A stretch of DNA of 64,000 nt from the NCBI RefSeq assembly GCF_002135435.1, contig NZ_NEGK01000004.1:62001-126000 (forward strand). The letters are read 5' to 3'. Origin of the DNA: Acinetobacter sp. ANC 3813. Its GTDB lineage: Bacteria; Pseudomonadota; Gammaproteobacteria; Pseudomonadales; Moraxellaceae. Of the stretch, positions 1 through 12,704 are shown one piece after another (position 1 is the stretch's first letter; every line of letters begins with the position of its first letter). A model generated the notes under the pieces. The model had not been told where the DNA came from. It saw only the letters and a program-made list of their open reading frames with translations, and did not search any database. The translations under genes and the position numbers were made by a program.

Positions 1-230
1 ATAATGCTGATGGCGTAGTCAGCGGCTTCTTGCGCTGTTTTAACCACTTTTACGCCGCCCGCTTTACCGCGGCCGCCTGCATGCACTTGCGCTTTCAATA
101 CCGCAAATTTACCGCCCAGCTGTTCAAACGCTTGAACTGTTTCTTCTGCATTGGTGGCTAAAATGCCTTCTTGAACCGGCATTCCATATTTTTTTAATAG
201 CGCTTTGGCTTGATACTCGTGTAGATTCAT
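1..230 (-). CDS. sucC: Succinyl-CoA ligase (ADP-forming) beta subunit, N-terminal part only
   Basis: The reverse strand from 230 to the window edge encodes [16 protein letters not shown] followed by an ATP-grasp N-terminal region with the glycine-rich [11 protein letters not shown] segment, which is typical of SucC. The enzyme converts succinyl-CoA to succinate with substrate-level ATP or GTP formation in the TCA cycle and pairs with SucD, which should lie just beyond the left edge. Only about 76 residues are visible, so nothing can be said about the rest. A strong terminator-like hairpin at 367-396 separates it from lpd, so sucCD probably has its own promoter within 231-366. The assignment rests on the near-diagnostic N-terminus. 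Confidence 0.93.
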   Translation of the reverse strand, partial: MNLHEYQAKALLKKYGMPVQEGILATNAEETVQAFEQLGGKFAVLKAQVHAGGRGKAGGVKVVKTAQEAADYAISI

Positions 231-366
231 TGTTTACCTTTTTACTGTTTTTCGCTTTGTTATTACCCAACAGTTTCTGGCATCCCTCGTCAGAACTGAT
301 TATTTTTAAAACTTTTCTTCTCTTTCTTTTTAGATGATTGTTCATACAAAAACAACCACCAAATAC

Positions 367-396
367 AAAAAGAGCGGCCTAAGCCGCTCTTTTTTT
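367..396 (-). terminator. Terminator after lpd, potentially bidirectional
   Basis: The inverted repeat AGAGCGGC-CTAA-GCCGCTCT is flanked by A and T runs on both sides. It lies 5 bp beyond the lpd stop, so it most likely ends the sucAB-lpd transcript before sucC. Confidence 0.85.
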
Positions 397-400
397 CATC

Positions 401-1877
<1,477 letters not shown>

Positions 1878-1894
1878 GGATTTATTCTGAAGTA

Positions 1895-3112
1895 TTAAAG
1901 ATCAAGGATAAGTCGAGCTGGCTCTTCTAACAATTCTTTGATTGTTACAAGGAAGCCTACAGCTTCTTTACCATCGATTAAACGGTGGTCATAAGAAAGC
2001 GCTAGATACATCATCGGCAAGATCTCTACTTGACCATTCACCGCCATAGGACGCTCTTGGATTTTGTGCATGCCAAGAATCGCAGTTTGCGGCGTGTTCA
2101 AGATAGGTGTAGAAAGCAATGAACCGAAAGTACCGCCATTAGTAATGGTGAACGTACCGCCAGTCATGTCTTCAATACCCAATTTACCGTCACGCGCTTT
2201 ACCAGCGTATGCACGGATGCCATTTTCTACTTCTGCATAGTTCATGCGGTCTGTATCACGAAGAACAGGAACCACAAGACCGCGGTCAGAAGATACAGCA
2301 ACACCGATGTCATAGAAACCGTGGTAAACGATGTCTTCGCCATCAATAGAAGCGTTTACAGCTGGGTAGCGTTTAAGCGCTTCAGTCGCTGCTTTAACGA
2401 AGAATGACATGAAGCCAAGACGCGCGCCATGACGCTTTTCAAAAGCATCTTTATATTGGTTGCGCATTTCCATGATTGGTTTCATGTTCACTTCGTTGAA
2501 CGTAGTCAACATTGCTGTTTCTTGAGTTGCAGCAAGAAGACGTTCAGCAACACGCTTACGAAGACGAGTCATTGGAACGCGTTTTTCAACACGCTCACCA
2601 ACTGCAACGCTTAGAGGCGCAGCTGCTGGAGCAGCAGGTTTAGCTTGATGATTCGCAACATCTTCTTTCGTGATGCGGCCGCCGCGGCCAGTACCAGATA
2701 CGTCAGAAGCAGCAATACCAGACTCAGTCAATGCTTTACGCACTGCAGGCGCTTGGTCAGAAACAGGCTGAGCGCGTTCAACGACAGGCGCGTTGCCTGC
2801 TTCAGTTTTCGCAGCAGCTTGTTCTACATTCGCTTCAGATTGAACTGCTTGAGTTTCAGCAGCGCCAGAAAGCGCGCCTTCTTCAAACTGAGCAATCACT
2901 TCGCTAGAAAGCACTGTATCGCCTTCGTTTTTAATGATAGATGCAATTGTACCGTCAGCAGGAGCAACAACTTCTAAAACAACTTTATCTGTTTCAATAT
3001 CGCAGATCACTTCATCACGTGATACTGCTTCACCAGGCTGTTTGTGCCAAGTTGCGATCGTTCCGTCAGCAACTGACTCTGGGAATACCGGTGCTTTAAT
3101 TTCGGTTGCCAT
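1895..3112 (-). CDS. sucB: 2-oxoglutarate dehydrogenase E2, dihydrolipoamide succinyltransferase
   Basis: The 405-residue E2 core of the 2-oxoglutarate dehydrogenase complex transfers the succinyl group from its lipoyl arm to CoA. The order of domains is visible: an N-terminal lipoyl domain (residues 1 to about 75) with the lipoylated lysine in [10 protein letters not shown], an Ala/Pro/Glu-rich linker, a peripheral-subunit-binding domain around 120-155 ([23 protein letters not shown]), a second linker, and the catalytic acyltransferase domain ending in the active-site motif [10 protein letters not shown]. One lipoyl domain and the length match bacterial SucB rather than pyruvate dehydrogenase E2. 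It lies 16 bp downstream of sucA, which implies cotranscription. Confidence 0.97.
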   Translation of the reverse strand: MATEIKAPVFPESVADGTIATWHKQPGEAVSRDEVICDIETDKVVLEVVAPADGTIASIIKNEGDTVLSSEVIAQFEEGALSGAAETQAVQSEANVEQAAAKTEAGNAPVVERAQPVSDQAPAVRKALTESGIAASDVSGTGRGGRITKEDVANHQAKPAAPAAAPLSVAVGERVEKRVPMTRLRKRVAERLLAATQETAMLTTFNEVNMKPIMEMRNQYKDAFEKRHGARLGFMSFFVKAATEALKRYPAVNASIDGEDIVYHGFYDIGVAVSSDRGLVVPVLRDTDRMNYAEVENGIRAYAGKARDGKLGIEDMTGGTFTITNGGTFGSLLSTPILNTPQTAILGMHKIQERPMAVNGQVEILPMMYLALSYDHRLIDGKEAVGFLVTIKELLEEPARLILDL

Positions 3113-3128
3113 TACTAAGAATCTCCTG

Positions 3129-5951
3129 TTATTCAGCTGCGATCGCTAAAGCGTCATTTACGAGCTGAGCTTGTTGTTTTGCATGCAAATATGGTGAACC
3201 ACAAGCCGGTGCAGCAGAAGCTTCACGACCTGCATAGCTGATACGTACTTGTTTACCCGCTTTCATTACGTCGTCATACAGACGCGGAGCAATGAACAGC
3301 CACGCACCTTGGTTCTTCGGCTCTTCTTGAGTCCAAACAACTTCAGTCACGTTTGGATATGAAGCAAGCACTTCAGCAATACGTTGTTCTGGGTACGGAT
3401 ACAATTGTTCAATGCGGACAATTGCCGTGTTATTCAATTCCTGCTCACGACGTTTTTCAAGTAGATCGTAGTAAACCTTACCGCCGCAAAGCACTAAACG
3501 GGTTACGTCTGATTTGTTGATGTTGTCGATTTCATCAATCACTGTCTGGAATGTGCCAGTTGCAAGCTCATCTAAAGTAGACGTTGCAAGTTTGTGACGA
3601 AGAAGAGACTTCGGCGATGTGATGATCATTGGCTTGCGGATTGGACGCAGCGCTTGACGGCGCATTGCATGGAAAATCTGCGCAGGCGTAGTTGGAGTCA
3701 TCACTTGCATGTTGTCTTCAGCGCAAAGCTGTAAGAAACGTTCTAAACGTGCAGATGAATGCTCTGGACCTTGACCTTCAAAACCGTGCGGAAGAAGCAT
3801 AGTCAGACCGCATACGCGTTCCCACTTCGTTTCGCCAGACGCGATGAACTGATCGATTACAACCTGTGCACAGTTAGCGAAATCACCGAATTGCGCTTCC
3901 CAAATGACAAGGCTCTTCGGAAGAGTCGTTGCATAGCCGTATTCGAATGCAAGAACCGCCATTTCTGACAATAAAGAGTCATAAATTGCAGTACGCGGCT
4001 GGTTTTCTTTCAAGTTACATAATGGAATGTAAGTTGAACCGTCTACTTGGTTATGAAGTTTTGCATGACGGTGTGAGAATGTACCGCGGCCAACGTCTTC
4101 ACCTGTTAAACGAACAAGGAAGCCTTCATCCAAAATTGTAGCGTATGCTAAAGTTTCAGCAGCACCCCAGTTCAGCGGCATTTCACCAGTCTGCATTTTC
4201 AGACGGTCATCAATCACTTTAGATACTTGACGCTGCATCACGAAGCCTTCTGGAAGCTCGCGCATTTTAGTACCAAGCTCTTTTAAGCGCTCGATTGGGA
4301 AAGTTGTATCCCAGTTGTCTGTGTAGTCATGACCTAAGTATGGCGTCCAGTCTACGAACATTTTCGTATTTGGCTCTAATACCAAAGCATTTGCAACGTG
4401 CTTGCCTGCTTCAAGATCAGAACGGTATTGTTCAACCATCGCATCAGCAGAAGCGCGGTCCAATACATTTTGCTGTACAAGCTGATCTGCATAAAGCGTA
4501 CGAGTCGTCGCTTTTTTGTTGATCACTTGATACATCATTGGCTGAGTTGCTGCTGGCTCGTCCGCTTCGTTATGACCGCGACGACGGTAGCAGAACATGT
4601 CAATCACAACATCTTTACGGAATGTATGACGGAAGTCATGCGCCAATTGAGCAACAAACAATACAGACTCAGGATCATCGCCATTCACATGGAAAATTGG
4701 CGCCTGAATCATTTTCGCAATGTCAGTACAGTATTCTGTAGAACGTGCATCGCGTGGATCAGAAGTCGTGAAGCCCACTTGGTTGTTGACAACGATGTGA
4801 ACTGTACCGCCAACTGTATAACCGCGAGTTTGCGACATTTGGAAAGTTTCTTGGTTTACACCCTGACCTGCAAATGCAGCATCACCGTGCACAATGATCG
4901 GCAATACATCATCACCGCCAATGTCTTTACGGCGTACTTGACGTGCGCGTACAGAACCTTCAACTACAGGACCGACAATTTCCAAGTGCGATGGGTTAAA
5001 CGCCAATGCCAAGTGAACTTCGCCACCTGAAGTCATTACGTTTGAAGAGAAACCTTGGTGGTACTTAACGTCACCAGAACCTTTTTTATGCAGTGATTTG
5101 CCTTCAAATTCACCAAAAAGATCTGCTGGGTTTTTACCCATGATGTTGACAAGAAGGTTTAAACGGCCGCGGTGAGGCATACCAATTACAACTTCTTTAC
5201 AGCCTACAGAACCTGCACGCTGAATTACGGCATCAACCATAGGGATGAAAGATTCACCGCCCTCAACACCGAAACGCTTAGCGCCGACAAATTTGTTGCC
5301 TAGATATTTTTCAAGGCCTTCAGCTGCAGTTAAACGCTCAAGAACGTGTTTTTTCTGATCTGCATTAAAACCGAATTGACCGCGTGCACTTTCAAGACGC
5401 TGCTGAATCCAGCGTTTTTCTTTAGTATCCACGATGTGCATGTATTCTGTACCAATAGAAGCACAGTAAGTTGCTTCCATGGCTTGAACCATTTCGCCTA
5501 GCGTAGCTTCAGCTTTGCCAATCGCTAGGTTGCCTGTATTGAAAACTGTGTCCAAATCTGACTTTGTTAAGCCATGTGCATCTAATTCTAAATCAAATGC
5601 CTGCTCACGCTTAGCCAAACCAAGTGGATCTAGTTTTGCTTTTTGATGACCGCGGTTACGGTAGGCAGCAATTAATTGCAATACGCCAATTTGACGGCGC
5701 TCATGCTCAGAACTTACTGTACTTTGAACAACAGGCTGAACACGGTTTGAGTTACGTCCTAATAGTAGGAATTGCTCACGTACATTGCTGTGTGGCTGGT
5801 CGCCTTTCGGGAATTTATCGAAGTATGCGCGCCAGTCAGCTTCTACTGAGTCTGGAGCGGTTAAATACTGCTCATAAAGTTCTTCAATATACGCTGCACT
5901 GTCAGCGGAAAGTTCAGTGTCAAGACGCAGTGCGTCAGCAACTTCTTGCAT
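3129..5951 (-). CDS. sucA: 2-oxoglutarate dehydrogenase E1 component
   Basis: This thiamine diphosphate enzyme decarboxylates 2-oxoglutarate and succinylates the lipoyl arm of SucB. It has the N-terminal E1-specific segment ([12 protein letters not shown]), the FGVEGGES and GMPHRGRLN motifs, the ThDP/Mg2+ region with GDAAFAGQG and [10 protein letters not shown], and the C-terminal transketolase-like domain with GTFSHRHA and [13 protein letters not shown] prefer the ATG at 5951 (MQEVADALR, 940 residues) over the ATG at 5963 because AGGAA lies 12 nt before the former and only about 1 nt before the latter; neither spacing is ideal. It is the first gene of sucAB-lpd and is preceded by a long leader with several inverted repeats. 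Confidence 0.96.
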   Translation of the reverse strand: MQEVADALRLDTELSADSAAYIEELYEQYLTAPDSVEADWRAYFDKFPKGDQPHSNVREQFLLLGRNSNRVQPVVQSTVSSEHERRQIGVLQLIAAYRNRGHQKAKLDPLGLAKREQAFDLELDAHGLTKSDLDTVFNTGNLAIGKAEATLGEMVQAMEATYCASIGTEYMHIVDTKEKRWIQQRLESARGQFGFNADQKKHVLERLTAAEGLEKYLGNKFVGAKRFGVEGGESFIPMVDAVIQRAGSVGCKEVVIGMPHRGRLNLLVNIMGKNPADLFGEFEGKSLHKKGSGDVKYHQGFSSNVMTSGGEVHLALAFNPSHLEIVGPVVEGSVRARQVRRKDIGGDDVLPIIVHGDAAFAGQGVNQETFQMSQTRGYTVGGTVHIVVNNQVGFTTSDPRDARSTEYCTDIAKMIQAPIFHVNGDDPESVLFVAQLAHDFRHTFRKDVVIDMFCYRRRGHNEADEPAATQPMMYQVINKKATTRTLYADQLVQQNVLDRASADAMVEQYRSDLEAGKHVANALVLEPNTKMFVDWTPYLGHDYTDNWDTTFPIERLKELGTKMRELPEGFVMQRQVSKVIDDRLKMQTGEMPLNWGAAETLAYATILDEGFLVRLTGEDVGRGTFSHRHAKLHNQVDGSTYIPLCNLKENQPRTAIYDSLLSEMAVLAFEYGYATTLPKSLVIWEAQFGDFANCAQVVIDQFIASGETKWERVCGLTMLLPHGFEGQGPEHSSARLERFLQLCAEDNMQVMTPTTPAQIFHAMRRQALRPIRKPMIITSPKSLLRHKLATSTLDELATGTFQTVIDEIDNINKSDVTRLVLCGGKVYYDLLEKRREQELNNTAIVRIEQLYPYPEQRIAEVLASYPNVTEVVWTQEEPKNQGAWLFIAPRLYDDVMKAGKQVRISYAGREASAAPACGSPYLHAKQQAQLVNDALAIAAE

Positions 5952-6008
5952 TTGTGGACCCATTTCCTATTGCAAAAACATTTCAGGATGCTTTTTAAGC
6001 GAACCCAT

Positions 6009-6170
6009 GATTATTAATGTCAAATTGGTAACATGACATTAGTCCCCATTAGGCTTAAGCCATGAGGCGCGTTATCACTACATTAGGAATTCCCAATGTG
6101 ATTAATGAACAATAACGCCCCTCAGCGACATCATTACTCATTGTTATACCCGGCCGAAACCGGGCAATTT
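6009..6170 (-). promoter_or_regulatory. Structured leader region upstream of sucA
   Basis: Several inverted repeats occur in tandem just before sucA. They are TAATGTCA / TGACATTA (about 6014-6040); the palindrome GGCTTAAGCC (about 6052-6061); a long repeat with outer arms GAGGCGCGTTAT / ATAACGCCCCTC (about 6063-6123, one mismatch) around an inner CATTAGG / CCCAATG hairpin; and CCCGG / CCGGG (about 6149-6164). This is read directly from the sequence. Conserved RNA motifs upstream of sucA are known in other proteobacteria (sucA and sucA-II motifs), but I cannot say that this is one of them. Confidence 0.45.
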
Positions 6171-6732
6171 TTTGCAAATCGTCTTAGAAAAAATAACTCA
6201 TGCGCTTTACTTTTTCTAAACCGGTTTTTTATACATTTATATACTGTCTTTAACAGCTAAAATGTTGAAAAAATGTACGTATTTAGCGTTCAAATTTCAC
6301 ATATAACGGTATGTTAAATGCTAACACGTTATGTCTTTTCAATTGATTTTTTTGACACATACCTCTCATAAACCAGCTAAATACATTCTCAGTATTTTAC
6401 TCTAAGATATGGTGCGTTATAAAAAATGATCTTACAATTTAGACCAAAGTCTATTTCACCAAATCATTCATAAAATACACCTAATAAAAAGGAGCGTGAT
6501 TTTGCTATCTACGCTCCGTATACGTTACATGATAACATTTTCAAACTCCTTTAACAGCCCAAAAGCGCCTTTACCTCATTTTTTCATCAATCATTTTTAC
6601 CCATTCAAAAACAATTCATCAAAATTCAGCAAACTCATCACAATATTTTTAAGCATCAAGATGAATCATAACTTAAAGCTATCATTTCAATATTCAATAT
6701 CTTGCAAAGGCTTAAATCGAAAATTCAATCAT

Positions 6733-6766
6733 AAAAAAAAGCGCATCAATTGATGCGCTTTTTTTT
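6733..6766 (-). terminator. Terminator after sdhB
   Basis: A near-perfect palindrome of an A run, GCGCATCAATTGATGCGC and a T run begins 15 bp beyond the sdhB stop. It is symmetrical and could act in both directions, but the only well supported gene feeding it is sdhB. Confidence 0.85.
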
Positions 6767-6780
6767 CAATCAAAGACTGA

Positions 6781-7491
6781 TTAGCCAGCTTGATCAAACA
6801 TCATGCTGCGGATATGGCCAATTGCCTTCGTCGGGTTCAAACCCTTAGGACAAACAGACACACAGTTCATAATGCCTTTGCAACGGAATAGAGAGAACGG
6901 GTCGTCAAGACGCTCCAAACGCTCTTGAGTTGCTGTATCACGCGAATCAATAATGAAACGGTAAGCATTTAGCAACGCTGAAGGACCCAAGAACTTGTCT
7001 GGGTTCCACCAGAATGATGGGCATGAAGTTGAACAGCATGCACAAAGAATACATTCGTACAAACCATCCAAGTGTTCACGCTCTTCTGGAGACTGTAAAC
7101 GCTCTTTAGCAGGTGCAGGCTGGTTGTTGATTAGGAATGGCTGAATTTTGTCATACTGATCGTAGAACTGGTTCATATCCACAACTAAATCTTTTACCAC
7201 TGGCAAACCCGGTAAAGGACGGATTGTGATCACATCAGGCAAATCGTTTAGGTTCCAAAGACACGCTAAACCATTTTTACCATTGATGTTTACACCATCC
7301 GAACCGCAAATACCTTCACGGCAAGAACGGCGGAAAGTTAAAGATTCGTCTTGAACTTTCAATGCAAGAAGCGCATCAAGCAACATACGGTGCTTATCAG
7401 TCAATTCAAGCTTGAAAGTTTGCATGTACGGTGCTTTATCCTTATCAGGATCGTAGCGGTAGATATTAAATGTACGAGTACCTCTACTCAT
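6781..7491 (-). CDS. sdhB: Succinate dehydrogenase iron-sulfur subunit
   Basis: The 236-residue electron-transfer subunit carries electrons from SdhA to quinone. All three Fe-S cluster ligand sets are visible: [10 protein letters not shown] with a following Cys for [2Fe-2S], [12 protein letters not shown] for [4Fe-4S], and [17 protein letters not shown] for [3Fe-4S]. The N-terminus [11 protein letters not shown] is typical. It is the last gene of sdhCDAB, 14 bp after sdhA, and is followed by a strong terminator. Confidence 0.97.
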   Translation of the reverse strand: MSRGTRTFNIYRYDPDKDKAPYMQTFKLELTDKHRMLLDALLALKVQDESLTFRRSCREGICGSDGVNINGKNGLACLWNLNDLPDVITIRPLPGLPVVKDLVVDMNQFYDQYDKIQPFLINNQPAPAKERLQSPEEREHLDGLYECILCACCSTSCPSFWWNPDKFLGPSALLNAYRFIIDSRDTATQERLERLDDPFSLFRCKGIMNCVSVCPKGLNPTKAIGHIRSMMFDQAG

Positions 7492-7505
7492 CTTACTTCT
7501 CCTAA

Positions 7506-9404
7506 TTAGAATGTACGCGGTTTAGGTGGGATAGCATCTACAGACAGCGGCTTGTAGCGAACTGGCTTGTACTCAAGATGGTTATCTACAGAGAACCATA
7601 ATGTATGCTTCATCCACGTATCATCGCGGCGGCCGTAAGGATATTCTGCATGATCCGGTGATTCTTCAAAATCAACCACTGTATGCGCACCGCGGCATTC
7701 TTTACGCGCAGCAGCAGAAATCAGTGTCGCTTTCGCAACTTCATACAGGTTTTCAACTTCAAGCGCTTCAATACGGGCAGTGTTGAATACTTTAGATTTG
7801 TCTTTCAAATGAATGTTGCGTACGCGCGGTTCAATTGCAAGAATCTGTTTCACACCTTCTTCAAGAAGTGCAGATGTACGGAATACACCAGCGTGGTCTT
7901 GAACGATATCACGGATTGCATCTGCAACTTCTTGAGCATTTTCACCTGAAGTCGATTCATCAAGAATCTGAATACGCTTGTAGGTATTTTCAAGAACAGT
8001 TGTAGGAAGCGGAGCGTATTCATCACCGTGGTGTTTAGTCACGTAATCAATAATGTGTTCGCCAGCAGCTTTACCAAATACAACCAAGTCAAGCAGTGAG
8101 TTTGTACCTAAACGGTTTGCACCATGTACAGACACGCAAGAACATTCGCCGATTGCATAGAAACCTTTTACAGGCTTAGTGAAATCACGGTCGCCTGCAT
8201 TGTGTGAGTAAACACCAGTTTCTTTGTTGTAGTTCGCTTCAAATGCTTGAGTTTCAGCACTTTCAGGCAAAACAACTTGGCCATGAATGTTTGTAGGAAT
8301 ACCACCCATTTGATAATGGATAGTCGGCACTACTGGAATTGGCTCTTTAGTGATGTCAACGTTCGCGAATTTCTTACCAATCTCGAATACAGATGGAAGA
8401 CGCTTCATGATTGTTTCAGCACCCAAATGCGTCATATCAAGCAGGATGTAGTCTTTCTTCGGACCACAGCCACGACCTTCTTTGATTTCCTGGTCCATAG
8501 AACGTGATACGAAGTCACGCGGCGCCAAGTCTTTCAAAGTCGGAGCATAGCGCTCCATGAACGGCTCGCCTGAATCGTTGCGAAGGATTGCGCCTTCACC
8601 GCGGCAGCCTTCAGTCAGCAATACGCCTGCGCCCGCAACACCCGTAGGGTGGAATTGCCAGAATTCCATATCTTGCAATGGAATGCCTGCACGAGCTGCC
8701 ATACCAAGACCGTCACCAGTGTTGATATAAGCGTTTGTAGAAGCGCGGTATACACGGCCAGCACCGCCAGTCGCGAATAATGTCGCTTTGGCTTGGAATA
8801 CTGCGATTTTACCGGTTTCTTGGTCTAAAGCAGTTACGCCCAGCACATCGCCAGCTTCGTTGCGGATTAGATCTAATGCAATCCATTCAACGAAAAATTG
8901 AGTGCCCATTTTCACGTTGCCTTGATACAGCGTGTGAAGAAGCGCGTGACCTGTACGGTCAGCTGCTGCACATGCGCGCGGAACTGGCTTTTCACCATAG
9001 TTCGCTGCGTGGCCGCCGAATGGACGCTGGTAAATTGTGCCGTCTGCGTTACGGTCAAACGGCATGCCTAGGTGTTCAAGTTCATAAACAACTTGAGGCG
9101 CTTCGCGAGTCATGTACTCGATTGCGTCTTGGTCACCTAACCAGTCAGAACCTTTAACTGTATCGTAGAAATGGTAGTGCCAGTTATCTTCTTGCATGTT
9201 GCCAAGAGATGCACCGATACCGCCCTGCGCCGCAACAGTATGAGAACGTGTTGGGAATACTTTAGTCAGTACTGCAACATTCAAACCCGCTTGAGCAAGC
9301 TGATATGAAGCACGCATACCTGAACCACCGCCGCCAACGATAACTGCATCGAAGGTTTTGTGTGGAATATTTGTGTAATCTTCTTTAGGGGTAATAGCGC
9401 CCAT
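7506..9404 (-). CDS. sdhA: Succinate dehydrogenase flavoprotein subunit
   Basis: The 632-residue catalytic subunit of complex II oxidises succinate to fumarate using covalently bound FAD. Evidence is the dinucleotide-binding [10 protein letters not shown], the flavinylation site [10 protein letters not shown], the substrate region [15 protein letters not shown], a [12 protein letters not shown] segment and a C-terminus with RYKPL. It lies between sdhD and sdhB in the standard order. Membrane attachment is through SdhC and SdhD. Confidence 0.98.
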   Translation of the reverse strand: MGAITPKEDYTNIPHKTFDAVIVGGGGSGMRASYQLAQAGLNVAVLTKVFPTRSHTVAAQGGIGASLGNMQEDNWHYHFYDTVKGSDWLGDQDAIEYMTREAPQVVYELEHLGMPFDRNADGTIYQRPFGGHAANYGEKPVPRACAAADRTGHALLHTLYQGNVKMGTQFFVEWIALDLIRNEAGDVLGVTALDQETGKIAVFQAKATLFATGGAGRVYRASTNAYINTGDGLGMAARAGIPLQDMEFWQFHPTGVAGAGVLLTEGCRGEGAILRNDSGEPFMERYAPTLKDLAPRDFVSRSMDQEIKEGRGCGPKKDYILLDMTHLGAETIMKRLPSVFEIGKKFANVDITKEPIPVVPTIHYQMGGIPTNIHGQVVLPESAETQAFEANYNKETGVYSHNAGDRDFTKPVKGFYAIGECSCVSVHGANRLGTNSLLDLVVFGKAAGEHIIDYVTKHHGDEYAPLPTTVLENTYKRIQILDESTSGENAQEVADAIRDIVQDHAGVFRTSALLEEGVKQILAIEPRVRNIHLKDKSKVFNTARIEALEVENLYEVAKATLISAAARKECRGAHTVVDFEESPDHAEYPYGRRDDTWMKHTLWFSVDNHLEYKPVRYKPLSVDAIPPKPRTF

Positions 9405-9416
9405 GATTGTTTCCTA

Positions 9417-9782
9417 TCAATTCGCCCAAAAAATCTGGATTGCCCAGATTGCGTATGCAAATACAGCAATAATGACTGCTGAAGTCAGCACCAAGCGTAA
9501 GCCTGAAGCGACAGGACCCATTGCGCGAGTTGTCACATAGTCTGTGAAAACTTGCCACATACCAATCCATGCATGCGCAACTAGAGATAAGACTGCCAGT
9601 AAAGATAAGATCTTCATTGGCAATGTCATCATAAAGCCGTACCACTGTTCAAAGTTGAATCCGCCATTACAAAGGATCCAGCCAAATACCACTACGGTAT
9701 AAACAGCAAGAACAACAGCACTTACACGCTGGATAAACCAATCGCGAGAACCTGAACCCGAAAAACCAGTAGCACTTTTCAT
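9417..9782 (-). CDS. sdhD: Succinate dehydrogenase membrane anchor subunit
   Basis: This small protein of about 121 residues has three hydrophobic helices and the AHAWIGMW segment that places a haem-ligand-type histidine in the second helix. It anchors SdhAB and forms the quinone site with SdhC. I choose the ATG at 9782 (MKSATGFSG), which overlaps the sdhC stop as TAATG and suggests translational coupling. An upstream in-frame ATG at 9797 would add five residues and increase the overlap. Confidence 0.93.
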   Translation of the reverse strand: MKSATGFSGSGSRDWFIQRVSAVVLAVYTVVVFGWILCNGGFNFEQWYGFMMTLPMKILSLLAVLSLVAHAWIGMWQVFTDYVTTRAMGPVASGLRLVLTSAVIIAVFAYAIWAIQIFWAN

Positions 9783-10180
9783 TAGAGTACGATCCATACA
9801 AATGCTGCAATAATACCGATTGCAGACAAAATTAATGCGATAGTAGATGCTACTCGACCACTTTGCAGTTCTTCAGCAATGCCTTGGTCAGCAAGTAAAT
9901 GCTTAACACCTGCAATAAAGTGGAAAATTAAGCCAGCTACAAATACCCATACGATAAAACGCACAATGAAGCCGCCAAGGATTGCCTGAACTTGAGCAAA
10001 ACCTTCTGGCGAAGACAAAGATTTGTCTAGAAGCCACAATAGTACCGGTACGAGTAAAAATACGATGACACCAGAAAGACGGTGTAGAATTGATGCAATA
10101 GCCACAGGGGATTTTAAGTTTACTTCTAAAACTTGACCCATGGACAAATTGACAGGTCTGTTGCTTTTCACAGCGGGCAT
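9782..10180 (-). CDS. sdhC: Succinate dehydrogenase cytochrome b556 subunit
   Basis: The 132-residue membrane subunit has three predicted transmembrane helices. The HRLSGVIVFLLVP motif and the later HFIAGVKHLLAD stretch, containing the haem-ligand-type histidine, are family hallmarks. It is the first gene of sdhCDAB, transcribed away from gltA across a 1-kb intergenic region that must hold both promoters. Confidence 0.95.
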   Translation of the reverse strand: MPAVKSNRPVNLSMGQVLEVNLKSPVAIASILHRLSGVIVFLLVPVLLWLLDKSLSSPEGFAQVQAILGGFIVRFIVWVFVAGLIFHFIAGVKHLLADQGIAEELQSGRVASTIALILSAIGIIAAFVWIVL

Positions 10181-10944
10181 CCTGTAAGTAAAAACTCCAT
10201 CCGGAGTTTGTTGGAATTAATTCGAAGGAAAGCTGGCATTGTTGAATCAAAACTTATAACCAAGTCCCGACTCAAAATTTTAACGACACTGAATTATAAA
10301 ACGTGAAGTATCAAAATACAAACAATCAGAATTGATGAAATACTAAAAAAGTCCTTAAATAAGAATCATTAACAACTACTTAAGACATTATAGAAAGGTA
10401 AAGCACCTGAAGATAAACAATATGTTATTGGTTTTAAAAAATTAAATGGTTTTTTGACGGTTTTTTTAGGGCCTAAAATGTTTTTCTAAAATTTAGACTA
10501 AAGACGAACAAAAACCCTTAACCACGGCCCTTTTCAATTTTAGCGTGTTCTATAGCTTTAACCAATAATTCATTTTCTAAATAAATGTTTGTTATTTATT
10601 TACAGTAATAAAGTCAAAATATCATGAGCTGAAATAAACACTTAGTCTGTGCATAACTCATTTAATCAAAAATATTTTGTATATATAAACAGCATAAATG
10701 ATGGGTTAATCCGTATAACAGACCATTAATTCGCCACCTAACAGAAAACAACAAGCTATTTTTTGATCAATCAAACGCTTTCATACAGAGGATTTAGCGC
10801 TTTTTAATATGAATAAGAAAACAGCGCTCCTAAAGTTTAAAACACTGTAAGTTACGAGATTTATAATATTTTAAGCACCAAAGTTGCTTGAATTTTTGAA
10901 AATTCTCAGAGTTTTTAGGAATAAAAAATTGCTTACAATTAAAG

Positions 10945-11007
10945 CAGCATCGGTATTTTTCTCTGCACCTCCCCTTCAATATGACTTATTATACCGTCCC
11001 GATGCTG
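10945..11007. repeat. Inverted repeat upstream of gltA
   Basis: The arms CAGCATCGG and CCGATGCTG are perfectly complementary and 45 bp apart. An inner CGGTAT / ATACCG pair overlaps the left arm, so two alternative pairings are possible. The element lies about 195 bp upstream of the gltA start. Confidence 0.5.
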
Positions 11008-11078
11008 TGATTTTATTCATATTTTATCGGAATAATTTTTGACTAATCATTTGTATGAACGTCACTTTTATCCATAAG

Positions 11079-11084
11079 TATAAT
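11079..11084 (+). promoter_or_regulatory. gltA: Possible gltA -10 element
   Basis: A consensus TATAAT lies about 118 bp upstream of the gltA start. No good -35 hexamer is found at the usual distance, so this is only a candidate, perhaps activator dependent. Confidence 0.3.
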
Positions 11085-11201
11085 TGACAAAATTTCAGTT
11101 CTCTCTAATCTTAGAGCAAATTTTTGATCCGTCTGATTCGTGCATTAAAAGATTAGCACTGCGAGTCAGATCCACATTCACCAGGACAGGAGATCTATTG
11201 A

Positions 11202-12479
11202 ATGTCTGAAGCAACTGGCAAGAAAGCCGTTTTACAGCTTGATGGCAAAGAAATTGAATTACCAATTTACAGCGGCACATTGGGCCCAGATGTAATCGAC
11301 GTTAAAGATGTATTGGCCGCAGGTCACTTCACTTTTGATCCTGGTTTTATGGCTACTGCTGCGTGCGAGTCTAAAATCACTTTCATCGATGGCAACAAAG
11401 GTGTTCTTTTACACCGCGGTTACCCGATCGACCAATTGGCAACTAAAGCTGATTACTTAGAAACTTGCTACTTGTTATTAAACGGCGAGCTTCCAACAGC
11501 TGCTCAAAAAGAAGAATTCGACGCTAAAGTTCGCAACCACACTATGGTTCACGATCAAGTTAGCCGTTTCTTCAACGGTTTCCGCCGTGATGCGCATCCT
11601 ATGGCGATCATGGTTGGTGTTGTTGGCGCGCTTTCTGCGTTCTATCACAACAACTTGGACATCGAAAACGTTGACCACCGTGAAATTACAGCGATCCGCT
11701 TAATTGCTAAAGTACCTACTTTGGCTGCGTGGAGCTACAAATACACAATCGGTCAGCCGTTTGTTTATCCGCGTAACGACTTGAACTACGCTGAAAACTT
11801 CCTTCACATGATGTTCGCGACTCCTGCAGACCGCGATTATAAAGTTGATCCGATTCTTGCTAAAGCAATGGACCGCATCTTCACGCTTCATGCTGACCAC
11901 GAACAAAACGCGTCTACTTCTACAGTACGTTTAGCTGGTTCTACTGGCGCTAACCCATATGCATGTATTGCTGCTGGTATCTCTGCACTTTGGGGCCCTG
12001 CTCACGGCGGCGCAAACGAAGCTGTTCTTAAGATGCTTGATGAAATCGGCACTGTAGAAAACGTTGCTGGCTTCATGGAAAAAGTGAAGACCAAAGAAGT
12101 TAAACTGATGGGCTTCGGTCACCGTGTTTACAAAAACTTCGACCCACGCGCTAAAGTTATGAAAGAAACTTGCGACGAAGTTCTTGCTGCACTTGGCATC
12201 AACGATCCACAGCTTGCTCTTGCTATGGAACTTGAACGTATTGCGCTTTCTGACGAATACTTCATCAAACGTAACTTATACCCTAACGTAGACTTCTACT
12301 CAGGTATCATCCTTAAAGCGATTGGTATCCCAACAGAAATGTTTACTGTAATCTTCGCGCTTGCACGTACTGTTGGCTGGATCAGCCACTGGTTAGAAAT
12401 GCACAGCGGTCCTTACAAAATCGGCCGCCCTCGTCAGCTTTACACTGGCGAAACTCAGCGCGATATCCAAGGCCGTTAA
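11202..12479 (+). CDS. gltA: Citrate synthase (type II)
   Basis: The 425-residue enzyme condenses acetyl-CoA and oxaloacetate to citrate, the first step of the TCA cycle. It has the N-terminal domain of the large hexameric, NADH-sensitive bacterial type, then RGYPIDQLA, the active-site histidine regions DHEQNAST and [12 protein letters not shown], the [14 protein letters not shown] motif with the catalytic His, and a C-terminus with [12 protein letters not shown] 9 nt before the ATG supports the start. It diverges from sdhCDAB and is followed by its own terminator. Confidence 0.98.
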   Translation: MSEATGKKAVLQLDGKEIELPIYSGTLGPDVIDVKDVLAAGHFTFDPGFMATAACESKITFIDGNKGVLLHRGYPIDQLATKADYLETCYLLLNGELPTAAQKEEFDAKVRNHTMVHDQVSRFFNGFRRDAHPMAIMVGVVGALSAFYHNNLDIENVDHREITAIRLIAKVPTLAAWSYKYTIGQPFVYPRNDLNYAENFLHMMFATPADRDYKVDPILAKAMDRIFTLHADHEQNASTSTVRLAGSTGANPYACIAAGISALWGPAHGGANEAVLKMLDEIGTVENVAGFMEKVKTKEVKLMGFGHRVYKNFDPRAKVMKETCDEVLAALGINDPQLALAMELERIALSDEYFIKRNLYPNVDFYSGIILKAIGIPTEMFTVIFALARTVGWISHWLEMHSGPYKIGRPRQLYTGETQRDIQGR

Positions 12480-12502
12480 TTCTTTTGAATTAACCGTGGA
12501 TT

Positions 12503-12533
12503 AAAAAAACCGCCCTCTGTGGCGGTTTTTTTT
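12503..12533 (+). terminator. Terminator after gltA
   Basis: The stem ACCGCC / GGCGGT with a 6-nt loop is followed by a run of eight T, 24 bp beyond the gltA stop. Confidence 0.9.
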
Positions 12534-12704
12534 ATGCTTAAAACAATCCATAAATATATTTAAATCATTGTTTTTTAAAATGACTAATATTATAAATTCA
12601 CTTTATTGCCTTACAAATCACTACGAATAAAATCTGCACAATAAATACTTATTTTTATATATTGTAAAACTTATATTTATTAATCATTTTCAAAGGATTT
12701 GGGA

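Larger units (their letters stand above)
5964..6780. other. Intergenic region between sdhB and sucA
   Basis: This 817-bp AT-rich gap contains, from right to left in the direction of transcription, the sdhB terminator (6733-6766), about 550 bp without recognisable coding content, and the inverted-repeat-rich sucA leader. The sucA promoter should lie around 6180-6260, where AT-rich TATA-like elements occur on the minus strand, but I cannot fix it. An 85-codon plus-strand ORF (6496-6753) runs into the terminator and has no recognisable features. Confidence 0.6.
10181..11201. other. Divergent sdhC-gltA intergenic region
   Basis: About 1.02 kb of AT-rich DNA without a supportable gene lies between the two divergently transcribed genes. 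It contains a perfect 9-bp inverted repeat (CAGCATCGG at 10945-10953, CCGATGCTG at 10999-11007) and a TATAAT hexamer at 11079-11084 that could be a gltA -10 element. A long leader or a small RNA is possible, but I see no clear terminator. Confidence 0.6.

Noticed and set aside
4398-5030. A 210-codon plus-strand open frame inside sucA
   Set aside because: It is antisense to a highly conserved catalytic region and shows only low-complexity codon-mirroring sequence.
6496-6753. An 85-codon plus-strand open frame between sdhB and sucA
   Set aside because: It is Asn/Ser/Phe/Lys-rich as expected of translated AT-rich DNA, lacks a convincing start signal and runs into the sdhB terminator.
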